The notes under the pieces were generated by a model that made no database searches, was not told the DNA's origin, and worked only from the letters and a program-made list of their open reading frames with translations. Below, piece after piece: positions 14,919 through 22,780 of a stretch of 64,000 nucleotides of DNA. Position 1 is the stretch's first letter. Every line of letters begins with the position of its first letter. The stretch comes from Thermoguttaceae bacterium (GTDB lineage: Bacteria > Planctomycetota > Planctomycetia > Pirellulales > Thermoguttaceae), in assembly GCA_017447865.1 (NCBI GenBank), contig JAFSMO010000092.1, forward strand, positions 62,001-126,000, given 5' to 3'. The position numbers and the translations under genes were made by a program.

Positions 14919-17051
14919 TTACTTCACCTTCTTCAGCACGATACGACTGTCGGCGACGGAGCAGCCAAGGCCTTCGGCGTGAACGATCAGCGGGTTGATG
15001 TCCAGCTCGGCGATTTCCGGGTTTTCGGAAACCAGAACGCTCAGACGGATCAGGGCGTCTTCCAAAGCCGCAAGGTCGTGCTGACCCAAACCGCGGTAAT
15101 TGTTCATGAGCTTGTAAACCTTCGTGTTTTCCAGCATCGAGTGCAGGAAGTACTTGCTCGTCGGGGCGAGACGGAACTGAACGTCCTTCATCAGCTCGGC
15201 CGTCGTGCCGCCCATTCCGAACATGACCAACGGGCCGAATTTCGGGTCGCGGTTGCAGCCCAGGATCACTTCTGTCCCCTTCGGAGCCATTTCTTCGATC
15301 AGGATGCTGTCGATCTTCGCACCCGGAACGTTCTTCGCGATGTTGGCGTAGATCTGGTCGAAACCAGCCGCAGCGGCTTCCGCGCCTTTGATGTTCAGCA
15401 GAACGCCTCCCGCGTCGAATTTGTGCTTCACGTCGGCGGACATGACCTTCATCACGACGGTCGTGTTCCACTCGCCCACGGTCTTGCCGGCTTCTTCAGC
15501 CGAGGTGACCACGGCGCTCTTCAGCAGCGGCAGGCCGTAGCAGGCGAAGATTTCGCGGCATTCCGCCTGAGCCAGGTATTTGCTGTCCGCGTCGCCCAGT
15601 TTCTCGGCGATGATCTTCGCGCACTTCGCTTTGTCGGTTCCAGCGACGGCAACCGGTTCACGGTCGGTCAGTTTGGCCTGCTCGGAGAGTTTGTACGCGG
15701 CGCCCAGCGCACGCACGGCGTCTTCCGGGAAGCTGTAGTTCGGAACGCCGCCGTCACGCAGACTCTGCACGCCCTTCGTGACCATCTCGGCGCCCATGAA
15801 GCTGGCGACGACCGGAATGTCGAGGTCTTTCGCGACCTGCGGGATGATCTCGCCGATCTCGTCGATGTCGGTCATGGACTGCGGGGTCAGAATGACCAGA
15901 CCCATGTCAACGCCCGCGTCTTTGAAGACTTCTTTGCAGGCGACTTCGTAGCGGTCGTGCTTCGCATCGCCGATGACGTCCACCGGGTTGCGCAGCGACG
16001 CGGCAGCCGGGAGCTGTTCGCGAAGAACCGCTTTGGTTTCGTCGGAGATCGTGGCCAGGGTCAGGCCAAAACGTTCCGCGGCGTCGGTCGCCATGATGCC
16101 CGGGCCGCCGGCGTTGGTGATGATCGCCAGACGATTGCCGCGCGGCAGCGGCTGGTTGCAGTACAGAGCGGCATAATCGAACAGCTCGGCGATCGTATCG
16201 ACGCGCTGAATGCCCGACTGGGAAAGAAGGGCCTGGTAAACCGCGTCGTTACCGGCAAGCGAACCGGTGTGGCTCGAGACGGCTTTCGCGCCCGCGGCGG
16301 AACGGCCGGACTTCAGAACCAGGATCGGCTTTTTCTTTTCGTAGAAGATCTTCGAGGCGATGGCCTGGAATTCCGCGCCGTTGGTGATGGATTCGAGGTA
16401 CATCGCGATCACTTTCGTGTTCGGGTCGTCGGCCAGGTAGTTCAGAAGGTCGATTTCGTTGACGTCGGCTTTGTTACCGAAAGAAACGAATTTGCTGAAG
16501 CCCATGTCGCGTTCTTCGGCGAAGTCGAGCACGGAGGTGCAAAGCGCGCCGGACTGGCTGATGAAGGCGAGCGTCCCGGCTTTCGGGGTTTTCGCGGCGA
16601 ACGTGGCGTTCATTCTCGCGTCGTCTTCGGCGTTCAGGATCCCCAGGCAGTTCGGGCCGACGAGGATCATGCCGTTTTCACGGACTTTTTCGGCGAAGGC
16701 TTTTTCAAGCTCGGCGCCGGCGGCGTCCACTTCTTTGAATCCGGCGGAGATGCAAACGAGGGCTTTCACGCCTTTGTCCGCGCATTCCTGGGTGGTCTGA
16801 AGGACGAATTTGCTCGGGACGACGATGACGGCCAAGTCAACATCACCCGGGACGTCCTTGACGGACTGGTACGCCTTGACTCCGAGAATTTCGGGGGCTT
16901 TCGGGTTGATCGGATAGACCGGTCCGCCCTTGAAAGTGTCGAGGAGGTTTTTCAAAATGTCATTGCCGCACGTGTTGGGCTTCGTCGAAGCTCCGATTAC
17001 GGCCACGGATTTGGGATAGAACAGTGCGTCCAGTTTGCTAACGTCTGCCAT
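14919..17051 (-). CDS. ADP-forming acyl-CoA synthetase (acetate-CoA ligase), fused subunits
   Basis: A 710-residue single-chain acetyl-CoA synthetase (ADP-forming) that makes ATP from acetyl-CoA, ADP and phosphate. The N-terminal CoA-binding domain starts YPKSVAVIGAS (about 12-22). Two succinyl-CoA-ligase-like domains follow, with the phospho-acceptor His261 in SSHTGSLAGND. The C-terminal ATP-grasp beta part runs from about 480 and includes VVMKVMSADVKHKFDAGGV. Length is normal for the alpha-beta fusion. It gives the cell a second substrate-level ATP route beside PduL plus acetate kinase. A strong promoter lies upstream on the minus strand. Confidence 0.92.
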   Translation of the reverse strand: MADVSKLDALFYPKSVAVIGASTKPNTCGNDILKNLLDTFKGGPVYPINPKAPEILGVKAYQSVKDVPGDVDLAVIVVPSKFVLQTTQECADKGVKALVCISAGFKEVDAAGAELEKAFAEKVRENGMILVGPNCLGILNAEDDARMNATFAAKTPKAGTLAFISQSGALCTSVLDFAEERDMGFSKFVSFGNKADVNEIDLLNYLADDPNTKVIAMYLESITNGAEFQAIASKIFYEKKKPILVLKSGRSAAGAKAVSSHTGSLAGNDAVYQALLSQSGIQRVDTIAELFDYAALYCNQPLPRGNRLAIITNAGGPGIMATDAAERFGLTLATISDETKAVLREQLPAAASLRNPVDVIGDAKHDRYEVACKEVFKDAGVDMGLVILTPQSMTDIDEIGEIIPQVAKDLDIPVVASFMGAEMVTKGVQSLRDGGVPNYSFPEDAVRALGAAYKLSEQAKLTDREPVAVAGTDKAKCAKIIAEKLGDADSKYLAQAECREIFACYGLPLLKSAVVTSAEEAGKTVGEWNTTVVMKVMSADVKHKFDAGGVLLNIKGAEAAAAGFDQIYANIAKNVPGAKIDSILIEEMAPKGTEVILGCNRDPKFGPLVMFGMGGTTAELMKDVQFRLAPTSKYFLHSMLENTKVYKLMNNYRGLGQHDLAALEDALIRLSVLVSENPEIAELDINPLIVHAEGLGCSVADSRIVLKKVK

Positions 17052-17114
17052 TGAGTCGGCTCCTTAAATCAGGAATGGTGGTGAAAAAAAGGACAAAAAC
17101 ATTAATGTTTACGT

Positions 17115-17142
17115 ATTATACCACGTTAAAAAATAAAGTAAA
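17115..17142 (-). promoter_or_regulatory. Promoter of the acyl-CoA synthetase gene
   Basis: On the minus strand, TTTACT (17142-17137), a 16-base spacer ending TGG, and TATAAT (17120-17115) form a promoter with an extended -10 (TGGTATAAT). It lies about 65 bases before the ATG at 17051. Confidence 0.7.
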
Positions 17143-17173
17143 GAGGGCGGAAAGAAAATTTTTCGGGAACCGT

Positions 17174-17323
17174 TTTAAAGCCTCCCCTGAAAGGGGAGGT
17201 GCCCCGAAGGGGCGGAGGGGTTCTGGAACGGAGGAAAAGCCGTCCTTTGGCCGGAACCCCCCAGTTTACAGTGGGCAAAAAGCCCACCGCTCGCCGGCAG
17301 CCCCCTTTCAGGGTGGCCTTTAA
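17174..17323. repeat. TTTAAA-bounded 130-150 bp palindromic repeat, copy 1
   Basis: Starts ttttaaagcctcccctgaaaggggagg and ends cagggtggcctttaa, with ccccgaaggggcggaggggttc and an aaccccccagtttac segment between. It shares its terminal hairpins and the GGTTC...GGAACCCC middle with copies near 39.3, 43.65, 60.65 and 62.93 kb. Here the right half is more diverged. The rest of the gap up to the next gene holds no other reading frame, only a weak TATAAT at 17411. Confidence 0.75.
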
Positions 17324-17473
17324 TCACCGACCCCGTAAAATCTTTTAAAAATTTCCCGTTTTTTTTGACTTTCCCTCCCCCGCGCGACTTTCAAATTTTG
17401 GCAGATGATGTATAATAACGGCATCGATTACGTATCAACCTGCCCACCACCCCCAACTTCAAAAGGAGCAATC

Positions 17474-18880
17474 ATGAATCAGAAACGACTTTCCCGCCGT
17501 AGTTTTCTCAAATCCTCAGTGGCCATTGCGGCCTTTGTTTCCTCCGGGTCTTTGGCGTATTCGTCCGACTCCGCGCAAGTGTTCAACAACGCCCCGGTTA
17601 GCCCTCTGAAAATCCCCGGCTGGCGGCGCGGGCACCTTCATCAGCACTCGTTCTGGTCCGACGGCTCCGCGACGCTGGAAGAGGCGTGCTCGCTGTACCG
17701 CGACGCCGGCTACGAGTTCGTCATTCCGTCTGACCACGGCAGATTTCAGGCCGACACGGATAAATGGTTCACGCTGGAAGGCGGCAAAAAGGCGGCTTTC
17801 GAGCGCGGCCAGGAACGCTACAAATTCCCCATGGAGACGAAAGAAGAGGACGGCAAACTTCAGCTTCGCATGAGAAACTTCGACGAGCTCTCCGCGATGC
17901 TCAATCAGGAAGACCGCTTCCTGCTCATCCCCGGGCACGAACTGACGACGCACGGTGCCGACGGCGTTCAGGTGCACTCCAACCTGATCAACTCCCGGGA
18001 GGAAGTCACGCAGGAACTCGTGGACAAACTGGACGGTCAGGCGCCGGCGATGTTCATGAGCCGCCCGATCACCGGAGACAAAACGACGCCCCGCTGCTCC
18101 GGATACGAAGCGGTCGGCTGGTCTTTGCGGGCGCACAAGGAAATGATCGGCGACCGGCCGAAAGACGAAGTCGTCGTGATGTTCAACCACCCCGACTGGA
18201 TCTGGTACGACCTGCAGCCGGAATGGCTCTGCGAGCAGCCGGAGATCCGGTTCTTCGAGATCGTCAACTGCGGCCCGAATCTGCCGGTGCGGCCGGACTT
18301 CTGGACGATGGAAAAGTACTGGGACATCATCAACGCGTTCCGTGCCGACCGGAACCAGCCGTTGATCATGGCGACCGCCACGGACGACACGCACAACTAC
18401 CAGCGCTTCTACAACGATTTCGAGACGGCCGCCGGCGGCTCGGTCATGGTGCGCTGCGACTCGCTCGACGCGGTCGATCTGATGAAGGCGATGAACCGCG
18501 GTGACTTCTATGCCGCCGTGGGCGTCTGGCTGAACGACATCCAGTTCGACAAATCGACCGGCACGCTGGCCGTGGACGTCCACGCGGAACAGGACGTCAA
18601 TTACAAGATCGACTTCATCGGCACGCGCCGCGGGTTCGACAAAGCGTTCACGACGATCGACTCGCCCAAAGACGGCAAATTCCCGGCCAGAAAGATCAAC
18701 ACGTACTCCGAATCGGTCGGCGAGATCTTCAAGACGGTCGAAGGCACTCACGCCGAGTACACCATGACGGACGACGACCTGTACGTCCGCGCCCGCATCA
18801 CGGCGATGATCCCGGCCCGCTGCACCATGCGCGGCAAGCCGGAGCATCCGACCGCCTGGACGCAGCCGGTTCAGAAATGA
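17474..18880 (+). CDS. Tat-exported PHP-domain metallophosphoesterase-like protein
   Basis: A 468-residue protein. I chose the ATG at 17474, which has AAAGGAG seven bases before it and a twin-arginine signal (SRRSFLKSS, residues 7-15). The PHP metal-site motifs are present: GHLHQHSFWSDG (His54, His56, His58), SDHGRF, HELTTHG, HSN, FNHPDW and TDDTHNY. PHP proteins hydrolyse phosphoesters or act as metal-dependent hydrolases of the CehA/McbA type. The Tat signal points to export of a folded, metal-loaded enzyme. The substrate is unknown. A TATAAT lies at 17411-17416 with a poor -35. Confidence 0.82.
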   Translation: MNQKRLSRRSFLKSSVAIAAFVSSGSLAYSSDSAQVFNNAPVSPLKIPGWRRGHLHQHSFWSDGSATLEEACSLYRDAGYEFVIPSDHGRFQADTDKWFTLEGGKKAAFERGQERYKFPMETKEEDGKLQLRMRNFDELSAMLNQEDRFLLIPGHELTTHGADGVQVHSNLINSREEVTQELVDKLDGQAPAMFMSRPITGDKTTPRCSGYEAVGWSLRAHKEMIGDRPKDEVVVMFNHPDWIWYDLQPEWLCEQPEIRFFEIVNCGPNLPVRPDFWTMEKYWDIINAFRADRNQPLIMATATDDTHNYQRFYNDFETAAGGSVMVRCDSLDAVDLMKAMNRGDFYAAVGVWLNDIQFDKSTGTLAVDVHAEQDVNYKIDFIGTRRGFDKAFTTIDSPKDGKFPARKINTYSESVGEIFKTVEGTHAEYTMTDDDLYVRARITAMIPARCTMRGKPEHPTAWTQPVQK

Positions 18881-18882
18881 TG

Positions 18883-19078
18883 TTTGGAGTGCGGTGATAC
18901 AGTCGCGCAAGCGACATTCACCGCTTTCCCTTGCGGCAATACGGCCTCGAAGAGGCCTTTGCCGCGGAAGCGCGCTGGGCGTTTCCCACGGGAAAATCTT
19001 CTTTCATCGCAACGTTTTCTGGCCGCTAAGTGAAAGCGGCAAAGGAAGCCTTCGGCTTCTGTATTGCCGCACTCCAAA
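18883..19078. repeat. Imperfect palindromic element with 20-base inverted ends
   Basis: The left end TTTGGAGTGCGGTGATACAG is nearly the reverse complement of the right end CTGTATTGCCGCACTCCAAA. Inside are smaller hairpins such as cggcctcgaagaggcc and agccttcggct. It fills most of the gap between the PHP and GH16 genes and has no convincing reading frame. I saw no second full copy in the window. Confidence 0.6.
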
Positions 19079-19132
19079 AGACTGCGCTCACGAGCGTCGT
19101 CTCCGTAAAATTTTTCTCTTTTTAAAATTCCC

Positions 19133-19924
19133 ATGAAAAAAATCCTTTTATTGATTGCTCTGTTAAGCACCGCGGCGGCGGTCGAATCGTTCGCCGACGA
19201 AACCCCTGCCGACCCGAAAGCGGGCTTGACTCTGGTTTGGGCGGACGAGTTCGACTACCCGGACAGTCAGCTGGACGAAAACTGGAACTCGGAAAACGGC
19301 TCCCCGCGGCACATCATCTGCAGTCGCTGGCGTGAGAACGCGGTCGTCAAGGACGGAACGCTGCGTCTGATGAACAAAAAAGAAAACCGCGGCGGCAAGG
19401 AATGGACGTCCGCGTCGATCTCGACCAAAAAACGCTTCCAGTACGGCTTCTTCGAGTGCCGCTACCGGTACGCCGCCGCAAAGGGAACGAACAATTCATT
19501 CTGGCTCATGACGACCGCGCCAGTCACCGGGAAAAACTGGTACGCGCCGCTCGACAAAGACCAGCATTTTGAGATCGACGTCAACGAGGGGCACTACCCG
19601 GCTGAGGTCAACACGAATATTCACAACTGGAACGATACGTACGAGGTCAACGGCAAGACGCGCCACAGATCGTGGCACAAAACGTTCGTTCCGGACCCGT
19701 CGCTCGACCTTGCGAAGGAATTCCACGTTTATGGACTGCTCTGGACGGAGAAGGAGCTGGTCTTCTACTTCGACGGAAAAGAGCTTCGCCGCGAACCGAA
19801 TCGCTGCTGCTTTATCGCCTCGCCGATTTTCCTTTCGGAAGCGATCATCCGCTGGGCCGGCGAAGTGACCGACGCCATCGACGGCACGTACATGGAAGTC
19901 GATTACGTGCGAGTGTACCAGTAG
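19133..19924 (+). CDS. Secreted glycoside hydrolase family 16 protein
   Basis: A 263-residue protein with a signal peptide (MKKILLLIALLSTAAAVESFA) and a single GH16 jelly-roll domain. The catalytic motif EIDVNE (Glu147, Asp149, Glu152) follows the ExDxxE pattern, with Glu147 the expected nucleophile and Glu152 the acid/base. WADEFDYP near the N-terminus, GFFECRYR and the ending MEVDYVRVYQ are typical. GH16 enzymes cut beta-1,3/1,4-glucans, agars, carrageenans or related galactans; the sequence alone does not fix which. It is followed by another secreted glycosidase candidate, suggesting polysaccharide foraging. Confidence 0.9.
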   Translation: MKKILLLIALLSTAAAVESFADETPADPKAGLTLVWADEFDYPDSQLDENWNSENGSPRHIICSRWRENAVVKDGTLRLMNKKENRGGKEWTSASISTKKRFQYGFFECRYRYAAAKGTNNSFWLMTTAPVTGKNWYAPLDKDQHFEIDVNEGHYPAEVNTNIHNWNDTYEVNGKTRHRSWHKTFVPDPSLDLAKEFHVYGLLWTEKELVFYFDGKELRREPNRCCFIASPIFLSEAIIRWAGEVTDAIDGTYMEVDYVRVYQ

Positions 19925-20088
19925 ATCCGCGCGGTGCCGGCGGAAGAAATAGTAAATGCAAGGCGGTAATGGAGTGCGGAGCACGAAATTACGCGCCGGG
20001 GGGAGCCAGGCGGCGCGTTCGCAAAACTCTCTCAGTCTCGCCTCCGCCGCGGTCCCGTATTAATCCCACCCTTTTTTGGAGTTCAGCC

Positions 20089-22551
20089 ATGAAGCGCATT
20101 TTAGCCTTTTTTCTCGCCTTTCTTCTCGTTCCCCAGCTTCTCTTTGGGCAGGAATCGCCTCTGATCCCGATGGGCGCCATCACGGGAAGGCCCACCGAGG
20201 CCGACGTGGTTCGGACGCTCGAGGCGTATAAAGCCGTCGGGATCGACCAGTTCCTCATCTACGCCCGCAGCGGGCTGGAGTACGAGTACATGGGGGAGGA
20301 GTGGCTCCAAATGACCGAGCAGTTCTGCCGCCACGCCAAACGCCTCGGCATGAAGATCTGGCTTTACGACGAGTACAACTGGCCGTCCGGGAGCTGCAAA
20401 GGAAAGGTCCGCGACGCCAGCCCGGATTTCCAGTACCGCGAGTACCAGGTCTTCCGGAACGAAGACGGCTCCTTCCGCTGGGAAATCGGGCATTTGACCG
20501 ACTTTGGCGCGGACAATTACTCGTTCGAGGCGATGAAATACTTCATGGAAACCACGCATCACGTTTACGAAAAGCGTTTCCGCGAGTACATGGGGAACAC
20601 GATCGTCGGGATCTTCACCGACGAACCGGCGCACAAAGGCCACATTCCGGTGGAGGGCCAGCAGCCGGCGCTTCGTTTCCGCTACTTTGACCAGCTTGAC
20701 GAAGAATACGCCGCCAAAACCGGGCGCGTCTTTCGGAAGGACGTGGAGGAATTCCTGAACGACCCGGAGAAAAACGAGGTCTGGGTCGTGTACACCGAGC
20801 TGCTGGGCGAGCGCTTCCGCAAGTCATTCTTCGACCCGATCCGCGAGTGGTGCGACCGGATGGGGATCTTCTTCACGGGCCACATGATCTCGGAAAACTC
20901 CTCGATCGGCTCCGCGCAGTCGAACGGCCTGCCGCTCTGGGTCCTCAAAGGGCTTTCCCTGCCGGGGATGGATGAAATCTCGACCCGCGTCGGGGCAGAT
21001 TCCGAGTGGCTGACGCTCGGAGACGCGCAGCATGCCGCCGGCCGCGTCGGGAACGGGGGGCTGGCCGAACTGTTCGCGCTGGGCCCCGCTGACCAGACGT
21101 TCGGAATGTACCGGCAAATGCTCTGGCTGGAAGCGTTTCATAAAGTGGACCACTACGTGCTCGCGATCGCGGCGCTGGATGGGCGCGGGTTCGATGAAAA
21201 GCACGGTTACTGCTCGCTCTTCACGCCGGTCGAGCCGTGGTTTGGAAAGCTGGGCCTTCTGAACGAGGCCGCCAAAGAAGCCGCGGCATACGCGAAAAAG
21301 CCGTTCAAATGCCCCATCGCCGTGCGCTACCCGCAGCGCGAAGCCGGGCGGACGGCCTACGGGAAAAACCAGAAGGAACTCCCGCTTCGGGCGTTTCTCT
21401 GCGCGCTCTCGCTGAGCCAGCTCACGTGGGACCTTTACGAAGAAAAGGAAGCGTGCGACAAACCGGTCATTTTCGACTTTGACCTGAAATCCGGCGAGAT
21501 CGTGGAGGAGCGCTCCGGCAAACGTTTCGCCTCGGTGGAAGAAGCCTCGGTCTGGGCGAAAGCGCAGATGGACCCCGCCGACGGTTTCGTCGTGAACGCG
21601 GACGGGACCCCGGCCCAGAACGTTCTGGTGCGCCGGTACGAAGACGGAGAAATCGTCGTTTTGAACCTTCAGCCGGCAGACCGCACGGGGCTGAAGCTCC
21701 AGTTCGGAGACGGGAAAGAAATGGCGGTGAACCTTCCCTCCCGCGGGGTCTTTTTCAGCAAAAAAGCCCAGCAGTGGGTCCCCAAGACGCACGAGCAGAA
21801 ACTGGACGTTCAGGAGTACGCGATCTCGCTCGACTCGCCGAACCGCCGGCGCGTGTTCTTCGGGCCAGACGGAAATGCGTCGGTGGTGCTGACCGAGCCG
21901 CAGACGGTCCGATTTGCCGTGCGGAACTACCCGGTCCCGTTCCCGGTCAAGTGCGACGGGAAACCGATTTCGGGTTCCGGCCCGGCCGACGTTCTGCCGC
22001 GGGGGTTTGACTCGCTTTACGTGCAGAGCGAGCCGGTGCGGCTTGAGGCGGGCCGGCACTCGTTCCAGCTCGACGGGATGCAGGACTCGAACCTTTTCCT
22101 CCCGGCGCTCTGGATCGTGGGCGATTTCGGCGTGGAGGAGCCGGATTCACTCGTTCCGCAGATGAAAACCGTGAAAACGTCCCAGCCGCGCGGCCGTCTG
22201 AGCGACTGCGGCCTGAGGGACTACGTGGGGGAAGTGCGCTACAGCGCGGAAGTGACCGTCCCGGCGGGCGACGGGCCCCTTTGGCTGCGCATGAACCCGG
22301 GTGCGTGCGTCACGAACGTGAAGCTCGGCGGGCAGGACCTCGGAACGCTCTCCTGGATGCCGTACGAGTGGGCCGTCCCGGAGGATCTGCGCGGAAAGAC
22401 CGTCACGCTGGAAATCACGCTCTGGACCAGCATCCAGCCGATGTTCGGCGACTACCAACGCCCGGGGACCGTGCTGGAAAAATTCTGGATCCCGCCTCGC
22501 ATGACGGACTGGTGCGCCGGTTTGTTCGAGTTCCCGAAGTGGGTCTGGTGA
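20089..22551 (+). CDS. Secreted TIM-barrel glycoside hydrolase candidate with C-terminal sugar-binding domain
   Basis: An 820-residue protein. I chose the ATG at 20089 with signal peptide MKRILAFFLAFLLVPQLLFG; a frame open from 19672 has no such start. The N-terminal half looks like a (beta/alpha)8 hydrolase: TEADVVRTLEAYKAVGIDQF, MKIWLYDEYNWPSG (about 105-118), and GIFTDEPAH, whose Asp/Glu are candidate catalytic residues. The C-terminal 150 residues (LWLRMNPGACVTNVKLGG onward) resemble the galactose-binding domain of GH2- and GH106-type enzymes. I cannot assign a GH family; a rhamnosidase-like activity is possible but unproven. Confidence 0.7.
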   Translation: MKRILAFFLAFLLVPQLLFGQESPLIPMGAITGRPTEADVVRTLEAYKAVGIDQFLIYARSGLEYEYMGEEWLQMTEQFCRHAKRLGMKIWLYDEYNWPSGSCKGKVRDASPDFQYREYQVFRNEDGSFRWEIGHLTDFGADNYSFEAMKYFMETTHHVYEKRFREYMGNTIVGIFTDEPAHKGHIPVEGQQPALRFRYFDQLDEEYAAKTGRVFRKDVEEFLNDPEKNEVWVVYTELLGERFRKSFFDPIREWCDRMGIFFTGHMISENSSIGSAQSNGLPLWVLKGLSLPGMDEISTRVGADSEWLTLGDAQHAAGRVGNGGLAELFALGPADQTFGMYRQMLWLEAFHKVDHYVLAIAALDGRGFDEKHGYCSLFTPVEPWFGKLGLLNEAAKEAAAYAKKPFKCPIAVRYPQREAGRTAYGKNQKELPLRAFLCALSLSQLTWDLYEEKEACDKPVIFDFDLKSGEIVEERSGKRFASVEEASVWAKAQMDPADGFVVNADGTPAQNVLVRRYEDGEIVVLNLQPADRTGLKLQFGDGKEMAVNLPSRGVFFSKKAQQWVPKTHEQKLDVQEYAISLDSPNRRRVFFGPDGNASVVLTEPQTVRFAVRNYPVPFPVKCDGKPISGSGPADVLPRGFDSLYVQSEPVRLEAGRHSFQLDGMQDSNLFLPALWIVGDFGVEEPDSLVPQMKTVKTSQPRGRLSDCGLRDYVGEVRYSAEVTVPAGDGPLWLRMNPGACVTNVKLGGQDLGTLSWMPYEWAVPEDLRGKTVTLEITLWTSIQPMFGDYQRPGTVLEKFWIPPRMTDWCAGLFEFPKWVW

Positions 22552-22593
22552 GTTTTTCTCTCAACCCAAGACCAGCCCCGCTTCAAAGCGAGA

Positions 22594-22711
22594 TTTAAAC
22601 ACGGATTTCCACGGATTAAAAGGATTCAAAGGATTTTTTCAGGCAAGATTTTAACTCTTTTCTTTAAAAATCCGTGCTAATCCTTCTAATCCGTGGAAAT
22701 CCGTGTTTAAA
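22594..22711. repeat. Nonamer-armed palindrome
   Basis: The left arm tttaaacacggatttccacg... runs as 9-base words ending in ggatt (cacggattt, ccacggatt, aaaaggatt, caaaggatt). The right arm (about 22666-22711) is its reverse complement and ends ccgtgtttaaa. The centre is AT-rich. The 42.8 and 60.6 kb palindromes use the same design with other words. Confidence 0.75.
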
Positions 22712-22780
22712 TTAAGGTTTGAAGTGAAGTGGGCTCCACGTCTAAGAGTGGAGTTTTTAGCGCTTTCGGCCCTCCGGATC

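Noticed and set aside
14790-17054. 754-codon open frame antisense to the acyl-CoA synthetase
   Set aside because: It is the mirror of a well-conserved ATP-forming ligase. The antisense protein has no recognisable motif.
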